Assembly: GCA_030762935.1 (NCBI GenBank)
Contig: CM060900.1
Coordinates: forward strand, 391,333,632 to 391,397,631
DNA length: 64,000 bases
Reading direction: 5' to 3'
Origin: Hymenopus coronatus
Taxonomy: Eukaryota; Arthropoda; Insecta; Mantodea; Hymenopodidae
Shown here: one piece after another, positions 12,550-25,139 of the stretch
How positions within the stretch are numbered: the stretch's first letter is position 1
Layout of the letters: each line of letters opens with the position of its first letter
The notes under the pieces: model-generated
What the model was told of the DNA's origin: nothing
What the model saw: only the letters and a program-made list of their open reading frames with translations
Database searches by the model: none
Translations under genes and position numbers: made by a program

Positions 12550-13566
12550 TGCAAAGGAGTTAAAATTAGTTTATTGTGTGTATGCTCCTAGAGTTATTTG
12601 TATGGGGGCTAGCAGTGTTAGGAGATGGGTGAAGCATTTCGAAGATGGAAAAATGAGTATCCAAAATGAGCCTCATAGCGGTTGCCCGCAATCTGCCTCC
12701 ACAGAACACAACAAGGAAAGATTTGATGAGATCATTAGATCATAGGCGTATCACTGTGGATGGAACCACCTCACAATTTACAGTAGGATATATTGCCATG
12801 TAGGATATATTACAAAGCTTAGGTTATTCAAAAGTTGTGCCTGTTGGATCCATATTTATTGAGAAGAACCATGAGCTAAAACCTTCTTCAAAGATTTGAA
12901 ACTAAAGGTGATTTTTTTTATGAGTATTATTATAGGCGATTAAAGTTGGTTTCATCATCTGAGCCTGAAACAAAGTGCCAGAATATGGAATGCCACCATT
13001 TGGATTTGCCATCTAAGAAGAAAGTGAAGACAGTGCAGGTTATTGGTAGCATCTTCTGGGATGTACAGGATTGGAATCTGGTTGATTTTCTTGAACCTAA
13101 ACAAATCGTAAATGTTGCCTGCTATATCCAGATACTTTGGAAGCTCTGTCATGCTTTGCACAATAAGCAGCCTGGAAAGATCATCTTTCTATAAAAGGAT
13201 AATGCGTGCTCTCACACCCTGTGTGACGAAGTTCAAAACATTTGGGTGGAAAACTTTTCCATATCCTACCTACAGTTCTGAGTTAGCACCCTCTGACTAC
13301 ATCTTTCTGGTTCTGAGGCCAACAATATGAGATGGTGGAGGATTTTCAGAAGACAGTGCATCAGTGTCTTCATGCAGCTGGAATAGAGCTCTATCATACA
13401 GGTATTTTCAAACTTGCAGAATGATGGAAAAAATGTGTGCAAAGAAATTGAAACTGTGTTAAAATGAGAGAAATGTCTGTAGATTATGATGATGTACTTG
13501 GTTTCACTAAAAAATAAATATTAGGAGGTTTAAAAATTGTTGCTAGCTATTTTCAGAATGACCCTC
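12550..13566 (+). pseudogene. Mariner-family transposase pseudogene
   Basis: Frames read GASSVRRWVKHFEDGKMS, NEPHSGCPQSASTEH, GSIFWDVQ and YSSELAPSDYIFLVL, which are mariner landmarks: helix-turn-helix, linker, W-D-V-Q strand and the final catalytic Asp in APSDY. There are many frameshifts and stops. The right end is TATAGGAGGGTCATTCTGAA on the - strand, a mariner-like terminal sequence next to the resumed non-LTR frame. The matching left terminal repeat was not found. Confidence 0.75.
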
Positions 13567-13569
13567 CTA

Positions 13570-16450
13570 TATTGGGACTATCATAGTGATTTCCAATTTT
13601 CTGGTATTATCTTTCCTTTAATGTTATGAAGTACTTTAGTTATAAGCCTTCCTTCTTATAAGCTAAGTAATTTCCAAAATTCTCCTGAAATTCCATTGAT
13701 TCCAGGAGCCTTATTTTCCTGTATCCTTGCTATCTGATGGCTTACTTCCTCTCTTAAGTCCCCATCTAGTTTCAAATTTCTTATCAGATAATTCCTTCTA
13801 TCCACTACAAATGTCCCCATATATGTCTTATTTAACAATTCTCTAAAATATTCTATCCATTCCCCCTTCAATGTTTGTTTTTTCAACCAGCTTTATTATA
13901 TTTGTCTCTTTAACTTATCCTGTATATTATTGCTAACTTTCTCTTTAATCACTTCTGTTATTTTTTTTTTTTCCTACTGCTTCTTCCCATTCGTTTTTTC
14001 TTTGCTTCTAAACAATTATGTCCCCATTTGCAAATAAAGAAATTCTATCAGTTTGTTTCTGTACTTTTCCATTTTTTCAATTCCTTAAACACTATTTATT
14101 TATTTTTTTTTTTTTTTTTGCCTGTTTATAACATTCCTTGTCATACCACTGTTATATTTTCGTTTTATTCATTTTACTTCCATTTTCTTACTGCTCTTAA
14201 TATCTCTTCCGTCACTATCACCATTTCTATTCTACAACTTATAATTTGCCTTATTTGGGAATTTATGTTGTTAATAAATGTTTCTTCGAATTCCCATTTC
14301 CATTTAAAGAAATTGATTTGGTTTATCTTTTATCCTTTTATAGATTTCTCCCTTTGCTATCATCCTTGTTTCTATTACTACTAGAAAGTATGTACTATTT
14401 ATTTTTTTGTTTACTACTCTAAAGTTAATTATATTTTCTCTTAATTCATACCTTTGTGTCATATCTATCACGAGTTGACCATTAGCACTTAAGAAGGTAA
14501 TTTTTCCTTCTATAGCCTCGCCTATCAATCCATTTCATAGTATTAACTTATTCTGCTCACATAATCCAGTTAATTTTTCCCTGACTTTATTACATATTTT
14601 ATCATTGCTCCTCCCAAAGATCACTTCCTCCTTTGCCCATTCCTTTCTAATTTCTTCTGCTCTTTCTAACCCTTTATTTTCTTTAAGTACTCTTACATTA
14701 ATATGTTCTAACAATAAAATTTTATTAATGCTTGGATATTTAATTCCTAAAAATTTTCATTCAAATTATTAAATATCAGGTTACCATGTTATTGTGAGGC
14801 TTCCAGCAGATGACAAATAAACTTTGTTCTAAAGCATTTTTCCACCCTCACTATCGTTGTTATTTTGCCCATAGTATTTGCTCCTCCCTTCTTCATGAAG
14901 GATCTGTTTCATACTGTATTCTTTATCACTGCTAATCCTATTCTGCCCAAGGGTCTTCCCCTTTCATTTCTCCTCCTTGCTTTCCTCATAGTGTTATAAC
15001 ATTTACCTTAATACTCTTTTCTTATTCTACCCATGTTTCTGCTATCACCACAATATCCATGTTGTAAGTAACCTTATAAATGTCACCTCTGATTATTTTA
15101 GTAGTTAAACCTTCCACATTCCATAACATCACTTTTACATTTATCTCCTTTTGTTATATTATTCCGATTTTGTCTTTTTCCATCCTCTTTTTCTCCTGGT
15201 TACTCTAGCCTCACTTGTGCATCTCCCTCCTTTATTTATCTTATTTGCATATTGATACCATTCAGAATAGAAACTATACTCAGCCCTTTCTTCTACTGTG
15301 CTGTGACCTCAATATTCAACACTTGAAGTACTTCACCAACATGTTACACATTTAACAAACTGGTTGCTGTAGCACCATCTTCAGTCCCTGCATATCTGGC
15401 CTTCGCCATTCATCTTCCTTCTGACCTTTAAGCTCTTCTGTTTCCTCTTCTTCATGTTTTCCTTCCTGTTGGTCCACATCTCAATCATTACTCTTCTTGT
15501 GATTTCCACAAGACTCTGCCTTTGCTTCTAAAACTGAGATTCCAGTTCTCTCCCTTCACATCTCCCTCATAAATGCCTTTTTGCATGCATCTTTGGTTTC
15601 TTTAATTTTAAATAAGAGAGTTTCATATTCTTTGCTGTTCTCTGTTGTAATCCAGATCTGTATATATTTTTGTTCCTTTGAAGCTTCTTGTTTCCTTCAG
15701 TATCTGACATTTCATGTAATTTGTTATTATTTGGTCAAAATTGACATATGTTTCTTTTCCTTGTTGCTCAATCTGTAGTCAACTAGTTCCCATCCTTGTA
15801 TCCCATCCTAATTTTTTGTTCAATATTTCAATTACCACTTCTGTTGCTCTTTTATTCCATTGTTCTTCTAATCCAAAAAGAACCAAATTATGTCTTCTTT
15901 GGCCAGCCTCACATCTTAAGTTGATTTCATTTTATTCTATACATTCTCTTAGTTCCCTTTCCACTTCTGTTAAATTTTGTACTGCTATTTTTAATTTTTC
16001 CATGTTGTTGTCCATATTTTTGTCCTAAATTATTTTGCATTTACTTTACATCTGCCTGCTTGAATTGTCCAATCACATCTTTTAACATTGACTTGATTTG
16101 CTCCATATCCGTTGGTCCTGGATTAGTTTTTATTTTTCTAGTCACTAATATCACCAGTTTGAGCAACACGTCCATGTTTGCTTCTTATTTTGACTTACTA
16201 TTTCATTGTACTTTTTTCTGCTTTATGCTTTTTCATCTGATTTTCCGTAAACAACCCAATTTGTGTACGGTATAACTGTAGGTCTTGACCCACGCTCGTA
16301 CCTTTTACTGTACATAGCACTTTACATTCACCTTGTGTGTTATATAGCTTTGAATACAGTTCGCTCATATATATTGTTATTTCCATTATTATTGTGCCTA
16401 CCTCATTGTCTTCAATTCTAATGGTTTGTAAAATATTGTTATATAAGTCA
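13570..16450 (-). pseudogene. Non-LTR retrotransposon: ORF1, endonuclease and RT N-terminus
   Basis: On the - strand the low end encodes EWIEYFRELLN and EEVSHQIARIQENKAPGING, the N-terminal RT block. Upstream are endonuclease relics: DIVVIAETWVE near 15040, then ERAEEIRKEWAKEEVIFG and LSANGQLVIDMT near 14460-14680. ORF1-like coding remains lie at 15100-16390. The frame is interrupted by T/A runs and stops. It is the 5' part of the element whose RT and tail are at 8046-10045, since the protein alignment stops at ...NWKSLMIVP-like residues here and resumes with MYKGKGG there. Confidence 0.8.
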
Positions 16451-17420
16451 CAAGTTTAATTTCTCAATTCACTTTCCAATTTTAATATCTTTTTTTTTTT
16501 GATTAAATGGTGTGACATCTACTAACCTGCAGTTATCCTGAACTGATTATTTTGATATGGCAGTTTGTCCATTATATGTTGCTTTGAGGGAGGAGAAAAG
16601 GAAGAAAAGAAAGGAAAAAAAAAAGCCATATATACCCTAGAGGATATTAAGTATATCTTACATTTTGGCTAGTAGCATAGTAGGGGATTTTTTGTTAACT
16701 TTAACAGAATGTGATCTCAAATGAATCTTCTAATTGGCATTGGAACTTTAGTCACTTTACTGTTTGTAACTCTTCAATACAATTTTCAAGTTTTATTTTC
16801 CTTTTCTACTGAAATTGCTCTCATTGGGTAGGAAAGAGTGGCCTCCTAATCCACAGCATATTGACCATGACTTTAATCTGCACATATGTTACATTAGACC
16901 ACATCGTGGTCCGATGTTCTAATTATGGTTCTGACATATTAAGTAAACAAGAAGCTGTCATGTTAATCAGTATTTTTTCTAAATGTATATCTTGTATTCA
17001 GTAGTTTTCTTATTTTCTGAAATATATGATGAAATATGTAATTATTAGCTAAGTAAAAGGTTCAATCACATTAGAAAATTCATCTGGGCCCAACCAACCC
17101 ACTCCTGTAAGGAATAACAACTTTCACAAATGTATACATCCTTTATCATGTCATAATATCGATAGAAGTTCAGGAAAGTTCTGCTAGAACATGCAATTGC
17201 AACTGAATCATTTTGCCTAGAATGAAATGCATTTTCTCATGAATTTAAGTTAACTGGAATTAGTGTTAATTAAGCTTTTGAGTTAATGGAATTAATACTT
17301 GTTTTATACTTTCACTGTTTACACATATATATTTGTATAAATAACACAGATCTAATGTATACTTAAACTAGCTCTCCCATACTTCTGGTTGTATACATAG
17401 GTATAGGATAAGGGTTCGTT
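16451..17420. other. AT-rich interval, no gene recognised
   Basis: Contains purine-rich (AGGAAAAGGAAGAAAAG) and AT-rich runs. No exon or element was recognised. Confidence 0.5.
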
Positions 17421-17424
17421 ATTC

Positions 17425-17610
17425 TCATTCTCTTGCCTTTTTCCTAATCTCGTCCATTTGTCTCTCATCGTTCTCTAAATGTCTCATAAAATTATATTTT
17501 CTTCCTTTGTGTTTGCTAGCTAGCATTTTAATTGCAATTATTTCATTAGTTAAATTATTCAAGTTTTTGTTCCATAAGCCAGGGGAGAATAGGCAGCACA
17601 GGTGTGACAT
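17425..17610 (-). pseudogene. Possible non-LTR ORF fragment
   Basis: A 61-residue - strand frame contains ASKHKGRKYNFMRHLENDER and ends RKKARE. Its Lys/Arg-rich, RT-upstream-like style resembles the non-LTR elements nearby, but no catalytic motif is present. It is adjacent to the Tc1 element. Assignment is weak. Confidence 0.3.
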
Positions 17611-17865
17611 CAGTTCACACCATTGTACATGCTTGCAATGAAGATGAGTTCAGTGTGCGACACCACTGCACTCTGTACTGCATCTACAGGGGAGGAGAAA
17701 ATACTTTTAAGGTGTGCAGTATGCAGGGAATTAGGAAAACAGGAAACATATCTAGTGTTAACACATCTGATGTCTTGTATATTGCAATGTTAATGTTGAC
17801 TGTTTCAATACACAATTGGTCACAGATTATAAAAAATTACAATTTAGCCCTATGCTATGAGAAAA

Positions 17866-17895
17866 TACATTGGTGTCCAAAAGTTAAGCATAATT
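17866..17895 (+). repeat. Tc1 left terminal inverted repeat with TA
   Basis: TA followed by CATTGGTGTCCAAAAGTTAA, then GCATAAT. It pairs with 19232-19261 with about three mismatches. Confidence 0.9.
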
Positions 17896-19259
17896 TGGAA
17901 AATAGAGAACTAAAAGGGAAAACAGTGAATGAGTACCATTAAACGTTATCACTGGTGGTTTCTGATAGGTAAGCGGGTTCATGCTTCTAAGGTCAACAAA
18001 ACCAGAGCAGCAAACCAATACCAGAACATCAGACCCAGTGCGTGGCTCATTCGTTATTGTTCTCCCATTGTGAACAGAGAGTAATTTCTTCGCAAAATGT
18101 TTACAAGGCAGCACCAACATGCCACAAACACGTCTACTGGACTCTGTTTTGAAGGGTAGAATCATCAGACGTTTGGAGGCAGGTCAGACACAAACAAGAG
18201 TCTCTCGGGTCCTGAATGTGCAACAGAGTGTCATTTCTAGGCTTTGGTGATAGTTCCAGGAAACAGGAGGTGTTCATCGGATTCCTGTGCATGGTTTCCC
18301 ACAGATCACAATGCTGCAACAGGACTGGTATTTGATGACAACAGCACGCCAACATCGGAGGATGCCCAGAGACAACTCTCTTCTGAGCTTGCAGCTGCCT
18401 CAGATGTTCGAGTTTTGAGACAAACTGTATACTGGAGGCTCAGGGCAGTCGGTCTCTATGCCAGACATCCAGCAGAGTGTGCCTCACTTACTCGAATACA
18501 CATACAGTCCCGTTTACAATGGAGTCAGTAACATCAACATTGGACCTTGAATGAATGGAGGAATGTGCTGTTTACAGATGAGTCCAGATTCAGTTTGAAC
18601 AATGATTTTCATAGCACAATAATCTTGAGAGAACATAGAACCCGGTTTCATCCCACCAACATCATGGAAACACGCCCATTAGGTGGTGGTGGTCTACTCA
18701 TATGGGCAGGCATAAGGTTCAATGGATGTACAGATCTTTACATTTTTGTCCAGAGGTACATAGATGAGGTACTGGAACCACATGTGCAACTTTTCAGAGG
18801 TGCAGTTGGTCCACACTTCGTCTTATAGGACGATAATGCATGTCCGCATACAGCCCACCTGGTGGACGACTATCTTGAGAGGGAAGATATCCCCGGATAT
18901 GAACCCAATAGAGCATGCCTGGGATGCATTAGGAAGAAGAGTTGCAGCCCACCAGCCCTCCCGAGGACACTTCCAGACCTCCGTGAGGAGGGGGTCTGCT
19001 GCCTGCAGAGTTCTTGAACCACCTTATAGAGAGCATGCCATGGTGCTGAGAGGCCTGTGTAGCCATGAGGGGTCACCACACCCCATATTAACCACTCAGC
19101 ACCATTATTGTTGTTGTGGAAATGATCTTCAGATTTTGTTCTTGCGTAAAAAGGTGTCCCGAGGTCAAAATTGTCTGCTATTTCTCAATTGCATTCCAGA
19201 TCATGTGGGATGCATTGGAAACAACATATTGTATTATGCTTAACTTTTGTACACTAGTG
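17868..19259 (+). mobile_element. Tc1-family DNA transposon with both inverted repeats
   Basis: The ends are near-identical inverted repeats of about 28 bases (left CATTGGTGTCCAAAAGTTAA, right as its reverse complement, CACTAGTGTACAAAAGTTAA). TA dinucleotides flank it at 17866-17867 and 19260-19261, the Tc1/mariner target duplication. Between them, + strand frames encode MPQTRLLDSVLKGRIIRRLE, LFTDESRFSLNN (first catalytic Asp), DDNACPHTAHLVDDYL (second Asp) and PDMNPIEHAWDALGRR (Glu). The usual protein is about 340 residues. Here it is broken by stops (18250, 18829) and a deletion near 18885. Confidence 0.92.
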
Positions 19260-19261
19260 TA
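19232..19261 (-). repeat. Tc1 right terminal inverted repeat with TA
   Basis: The reverse complement reads TACACTAGTGTACAAAAGTT and continues AAGCATAAT, matching the left end. TA follows at 19260-19261. Confidence 0.9.
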
Positions 19262-21453
19262 TATAATGATTCTAGTTTATGTGAAGGACAGTCATGTTAC
19301 GAAGTAAATAGAACAGAACATAATACCACTTTTTCTGTAAATTAGAAGAGAGCTATACAGAACTATAAAATTATTTCATCATTTTCTGACATTTTCTGTT
19401 TTTTTTTTGTTTTTTTTTTTTGTTTTTTTTTTTTTGTTTTTTTAACTATTTTATCAATGTTAGGATGTGATGTTGGGAAGTTTTTAATACAAGACTGCAT
19501 GTTACGTTAATACCTGACGTAGTATTTCAGAATTTGTACCTAGCTAATTTCATAACAGAAAATAATTGGTTGCATTCACATGTACAACTGAACATATATA
19601 ATACCCATGAAGCAAGTGCATACATCCTCAGAAATCTGGTTTCGTAGATATTCTTGTAAAAATAAGCTAATTTTTTCTTGTGTTTATATTTATTTCAACA
19701 AATTGTCACATTGTAAAGTTAACAGTTGCACTTGGTATATGGTAGTAGCTTTGTTGACATCCACAGAATACAGGGTTACAAAAAGTTCATACTTAATAGG
19801 AAATATTTTTACATCTTGAAACCTGGACTCAAACTAGTGACAAAAATTTTGTAGAATTTGCTCATATTGAGAGACTAATAGCAGCATACTTGTGAGAACC
19901 TTTGAAAATGGACAGTGTTTCTAGCCAGCAGTTTATTAATCCACAGATTCAACGCCAATTTGAAGACTTTAATTCTATAGTACATATCTGGGTGAGGTAC
20001 TTAAGTCATTCAAGTGAGCTATTTAATCAGCAAGGAAATCCAAGTCACAAATCCAGGCTTTTACTTGCAACTGAGGAACAGGCTGATTATGACTAGTCAT
20101 GAAAAATGCTATTGCATCTCTAAACTCAAAAAATTATCTAACTCCTTACCCCTAACTAGCTATGGCACATAGAATAGTGATGATAAAAACTAATTTCTTA
20201 ATATTCTTTGCTTCCTTTTTACATACTTAACACTTTGCACCTTCACTGCATTGCACAAATATAAAAAGATTTTCCACACAGACAGAAATGCTGGCAGCTT
20301 CATTTTGCATGTACTCACCATGTTATTGTCATCAAGAGTGCTACAGCTAACTGAACCCTCTAAATCTGAATTCACAGAATTATCAAGGCAACACTCTTGC
20401 CTGATGTCACACAAATTGAATAGGCTTGCTCTTCGTTCCAACATGTCACATCACAAGATGCTGTCTTCCCCTGACATAACTTATATCTCTATCTCTTGAC
20501 CATTTCACAATCTATTAAACAATGAAAATTATCCCTAATTATTTTTGCATAAAATACTTATATAAAATAACACATCCTTGTAATTACTTCCTGGTTGTTT
20601 TAACTTTTCACATCCATACTAAACCTATTCTTTGAAATAGAGCAAATATTATATAATAGATATTACTATGAAAACTTCACCATAAAGTAATATTAATTCA
20701 TTTTCATTTATGGTAGAGATGGTGTATGTGTCTGAATCCTTCATATGACTATTTCTTGACCAGTTTGTATATAAGACCATATTTAGTCAATTTCTAGCTT
20801 GGGATTGCGAATTGGCATTTCATCCCCTCTGTCATTTAAAGAATTTTTAAAAGGTTTGGACTTGTAGCCAAAGTGAAGTGTATGGAGTGTTGCTGCATTT
20901 TTCTTATAGGAATAGCTAGTTTTGCAATTCTGCAAGTTTAAGAAACCAAGTATTGTATATTAGTGGTCTGCATGTTCTTGGGCTTAAACTGATAAACCTC
21001 ATCAGGCCCAAGTTAAAAAAAAAAAAACACAAGTATTCGTTTACTTATATTATGTTTTGTAACTGAATTATAAGTACTTTTGGAAATGCATTACAAGTGT
21101 GTAGAATTTTGTAATTGTGATAGCTTTCATTGAAATTCTGTTTGGTTGGAGTTGTGTAATAAACTGTAACCTATTTGCAAGCTTTGGTCATATTTGGACA
21201 TTCAGATTAGTGTAGAGCTCTACTCTGCAACAAGGATAACTTATCTACTGTTAGATCAAAGTAAATTCATTATCAAATAAGTATCTTCCTAATGTTACAT
21301 GTATTACATTTCTGTACCATACTCTACCATCAAGCTTACACTAGCATATGTTAATGTGTCACTAAATGAAAAAATGTAGCTAGCATTACATACAATACTA
21401 ATTTCACCATTTTAGCCTGTATTTAACATTCTTTTCGTTTTGGTGTCCTACAG
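19262..21453. other. AT-rich intronic sequence before exon A
   Basis: Contains a poly(T) tract broken by single G residues at 19400-19442, a short A12 run near 21018 and no recognised coding similarity. A 64-codon frame at 19902-20096 has no recognisable motif and no splice context. No FHA exon was found here. Confidence 0.5.
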
Positions 21454-21520
21454 TTACCCATGGATGCATTGTGGCAACTCTGAAACTGTACCTGCCAGAT
21501 GGAAAGGAAGCAAAAGCTAG
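21454..21520 (+). CDS. Slmap: SLMAP coding exon A (junction after FHA domain)
   Basis: This 67-nt exon encodes THGCIVATLKLYLPDGKEAKA flanked by two split codons. Animal SLMAP proteins have a closely similar block immediately after the N-terminal FHA domain (human version ends ...KLFLPDGMEA, recalled from memory). A pyrimidine-rich tract ending in CAG precedes it and the donor is GTAAAG. It starts with two bases of a split codon and ends with AG of a codon completed by the next exon. The FHA domain reads phosphothreonine on MST1/2-type kinases and so recruits STRIPAK-PP2A to Hippo signalling (family knowledge). I found no upstream exon in the window, so the FHA part probably lies further 5'. 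The match is short but the residue pattern is distinctive. Confidence 0.85.
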
Positions 21521-21737
21521 GTAAAGTATTTTGGAAAAAGGTTATACCTTGAACCTATTTTACAAAGTGACAAGTACTAGTATTACCAGTGAAAATGTTT
21601 GTCAGAATGGAGGATTGATTCAAGTTGTTTCCAAAACTGTTAGTATTAGGGATGAGCAACAGGTAGGCACAGCAAGAGTGACGGGTAAATTTTAGCTGTG
21701 CAACAAATTTTTCATTTCACCAAGATGATAATGACAG

Positions 21738-22015
21738 GTCCATTTATTTATTTATTTATTTATTTTTAGTTCCATTTATACACCCACCTTTAACTGCATG
21801 GTCCTATCACCAACATTCACCTTTGGAACACGTGCACTGTTGTTATTGGGTTTCTACACATTCACACTCTCATTCATACTTCCAGACTCTGGGAAGGATA
21901 GGGATATTCTTGGCTAAAGAAAAATTCCCACCTTCTAGCTGGGAATCAAAGCGGGGACCCCTTGCACAGCTGGTAGGAACTCTAGGTCCCTAATGTGTTG
22001 TTCATGCAAGAATTC
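21738..22015 (-). repeat. tRNA-derived SINE-like repeat, family B
   Basis: On the - strand it has a head with CCAGCTGTGCAAGGGGTCCC and the B-box-like TTTGATTCCCAGC, a non-tRNA body and an (AAAT)n tail visible as (TTTA)n at 21743-21763 on the + strand. It lies in the 0.9-kb intron between exons A and B. The A box is degenerate, so assignment is moderate. Confidence 0.55.
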
Positions 22016-22344
22016 TAATACAGGTAGGAACATCATTTACACTTGCCAGTACCCTGTGAGACACACTGTAAGCACGATACGTAATTACTAAAGTTTTGGT
22101 GTACTGATAGAGATGAAGTGAATGCAGTTAGTAAAGAATACATATTCTGGTAGTAGCATTCATTATAAACCTCTTAAAATTGTGGATAAATATGAGATAG
22201 CAGCAGCAGTGGCGGCAGTGGTGGTTAATAATGTTAAGATCTTTTGCTGTCAATACAGAGTGCTATTACGTCTAATTTGTCGCTGTTACCAGCATGGCTT
22301 AGCTGTACAACAATAGCACAAAGTTCTGTGTAAGAAAGAAGCAA

Positions 22345-22390
22345 ATATTAATAATAATAATAATTAATAACAATAATGATAATTATTATT
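22345..22390. repeat. (AAT)n-rich simple repeat before exon B
   Basis: ATTAATAATAATAATAATTA and related units end about 15 bases before the exon B acceptor. Confidence 0.8.
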
Positions 22391-22402
22391 CCTCTGTTAC
22401 AG

Positions 22403-22478
22403 CCCATCAACATCAGTGGTTAGCTCTGTGGGAATGGTGCCACTAGAGGACTTGTATCAGCTGAATCAATACTTGCAA
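22403..22478 (+). CDS. Slmap: SLMAP coding exon B (linker into coiled coil)
   Basis: This 76-nt exon completes a split serine codon and reads through PSTSVVSSVGMVPLEDLY to QLNQYLQ. The last residues match the SLMAP start of the coiled coil (human QLSQYLQ, from memory). Acceptor TTACAG and donor GTAAGT are both consensus. The exon ends in phase 0, which is the phase exon C requires. The Ser/Val-rich first half is a low-complexity linker between the FHA domain and the first helix. The downstream intron is about 19.8 kb, the longest in the window, and holds most of the mobile elements. Confidence 0.85.
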
Positions 22479-22499
22479 GTAAGTATTCTGTCACCTGGA

Positions 22500-24140
22500 T
22501 ACATGTACAATTAACTATTATAATAGTTAAACCACAGTGAATAGTTTCTGATAGTTTCTAAAAATATAGGACTGAATTTTTATATCTTTTTCAATAAAAT
22601 GCTTCTGATAGCATAATTCATGTTTGGGTTTCTGTATTCACGTTTCAGAAAGAAAGCTTCTATGCTTTGAGGACATTGATTTGTATCTCTGCCAAATCCT
22701 AAATTGTCTGGCTGTATGATAAAATCCTCCAATGGATATTAGGATATTGCATTTCAAAATTTTCTTTTGTACAGTTTTGTTAGTCTGTTTGATTTTTCAG
22801 GGGACTGCTGGGATAATTTGTGTGTTCTCAATTGCAAATTTTTACACTTCAAGTGAAATGCAAAGAGGCATTCATGGTCATTTGTGATAGTGTCACTGTT
22901 TGGTGCCTTATTCAGTTTAACTACTTTCTGTATATAGATTCATGTGTAACAAAATATGATAATACTGTCTGTCCAGTATACTCTCCTCCGTGTGCAAGAA
23001 GAAAATGGGAAACTATGACCAGGGCTTGGGGTTTATACACTGGAGCCTTGAAGAGCACAACTGGATCATAGACACCACATAAGTCACATAGGGAAGGGAG
23101 TGAGAGTTAGGAAATGTCAACATATTGCTAGGTTTAGTCTGTGTATCAATATTTTAAATAGTACACCTGAATTTTTTTCAGTTTATTAAACTCAATAATT
23201 CCACAACAATTATTTTTATTAATCTGTAGGTATAGAATATGTAAATGTATGTACAATGCAGAACACATTTTACAATATGCATAGTTGTTTTATAACAGAT
23301 TTGTAAGTAGAACATGTGCATGGTTGTACACAGCAATTTCTGTATATTTCTCTATAAAATTAAAAAAAAAAATTATTTTCAAATTTTATAAAACAGTATA
23401 GTAGTATGTATCATCCACAGGCCTAAGTAAAAAGGTGATCATTTCATACATGTGATCCCTCAGAAACACTTTTAGATGGTGTAAGTGTTTCCTTTTAATA
23501 CATTGCATTAGCACATTTTAACTCTTATTTACTTTTAGTGTGGCAAAATAGTGCATAATCTGCAACTGTAAAATATTCATTTATGAATTTTGCTGCAAGA
23601 ACATTAAATGTTGCACTTTTAATGGGTGGCATTTTAATAAACCTTCGCCTTCCTATGTTGGGCCAAAACACTCATTTTATAAGTACAGAATTAGTGCATC
23701 TACAATACAATTACTCAATACAATAACTACCACTCCTGATATTTTACTATGTGAGATAAACAACAGAGAAGCAGAAATACAAAAACCAACTTAACCTCCT
23801 GTGTATTTAATGATACCAGTACATTAGGATATTAGAACTGAATGTCATGCCCAGTTTTATGATTGCCTTATGGTACTGTGTCACATGCCCTTCCTCCACT
23901 CCACATTATTGTCTCTCCGAATTGGAGCTCACCTACAGCCTTTGTTTTGGTTTATACACCTATAGCCCTGAAGATAATTACACTACTAAACCAAACATTA
24001 TTTTCATACCTCCACATCAAAAATTGTTAAGGTAAATGGTGTGCTGATTTTAAAAATCATTATAGAAATCTCATATATTTAAATTATCACATTGGAGGTT
24101 GCACATAAAGTATACTCACCTATTCTTTAACTTCTGATTA
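22500..24140. other. Intronic AT-rich interval, nothing recognised
   Basis: Short spurious frames only (for example 22820-23071, 23847-24035). No domain, RNA gene or element ends were seen. Confidence 0.5.
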
Positions 24141-24144
24141 ACAT

Positions 24145-24460
24145 TTAACAACTTGTTAAAGCTGCAAACCAATTGCAATGCATCATTTCTTGCATTCCAG
24201 GCAATGGATATTCTTCTATAGTGAAACATCCTCTTGCTCCTTTCAATTTCATTACCCCTATTTGCACCCATGCTGTTCCCTCTCTTATCCACCTGTCACC
24301 TTTATTTACAACTCTCCCTTTTTGTTGCTGAAACTGCCTAACATCCATATTTCCATGTCATCAATTCTTTGTTTAACTTCTTTCCAAAGCCACTCTACTA
24401 CTCCCTTTTATCACATCACACTATACCCAAGCTGATTCTTTATATGGTCCCATTAATTCT
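24145..24460 (-). pseudogene. Possible retroelement ORF fragment
   Basis: A - strand frame reads QFQQQKGRVVNKGDRWIR and VMKLKGARGCFTIEEYPLP. It resembles coding sequence rather than random AT-rich DNA and lies beside the LTR, but I do not recognise its domain. It may belong to the non-LTR lineage abundant in the window. Confidence 0.3.
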
Positions 24461-24557
24461 TTTAACCCAAGTGTTTCTTCTGTTGTATCTCTTCTTGTGA
24501 GGGAGAAGGATGAGGTATTACTGAGCAGTTGCAATGTTAACCCTCCTGGTTGGTGCT

Positions 24558-25004
24558 TGTTTACTGATGGTGCCAAGTAAAGCAGATGCAGAGTTGACTT
24601 AGGTTTATTGTAAAAAAATTTAGTAGTAATGTACCAGCCTAAATAATATCTGCATTGTGACACCAGCACGTAAGAGCCTTTGTGATCAGAGTAATGTTAC
24701 AGGGTGACACGCCCTGCCCAACGACCTCTCGTAGGGTTCTCACTACATTAGCATCTCCTCTAACTTTGCACACCCTGACCAAAAAACAGGGTTTTTTTAT
24801 ATAAAACTGACCTATGCTTCCAGAACCTTCTGGATGCTACATACAGTCAGTTAGTCATGTACACAGTGAACTTTCATCACATTGCTTACATACACGGTCA
24901 GGGGGCACGATTCCCTATCACTGCTCCCTGTTTATCAATAGTAGCGATGGCGCCACAATGTTGCCCTTAATTACAAGCAGGCTTTACGTTGTGATGTTAC
25001 AACA
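24558..25004 (-). repeat. Probable LTR (solo or truncated LTR retrotransposon)
   Basis: The 447-bp interval starts TGTTTACTGATGG and ends GTTACAACA, so both strands begin TGTT and end AACA. On the - strand the order is TGTTGTAACATCAC, a TATA-like TATATAAAAAA near 24800, a GC-richer transcribed part and AATAAACC near 24605 as a poly(A) signal, ending AGTAAACA. That is LTR architecture (promoter, polyadenylation signal, short inverted ends). No flanking duplication was found and no gag-pol was recognised next to it. Confidence 0.6.
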
Positions 25005-25139
25005 GTACACAAGTAAAAATGAAATACAAATTAGAAACAATAATACATATAAAATATCCAAGTACCACATCATATTAATATTACCCTTATACAACACTTC
25101 CCCTCAATTTCTCTTGTGTCATGCAACGTTTCAAGATGC

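Noticed and set aside
19902..20096. Possible exon or small gene before SLMAP exon A
   Set aside because: No recognisable motif, no matching splice phases and no family similarity. The missing FHA residues are not present.
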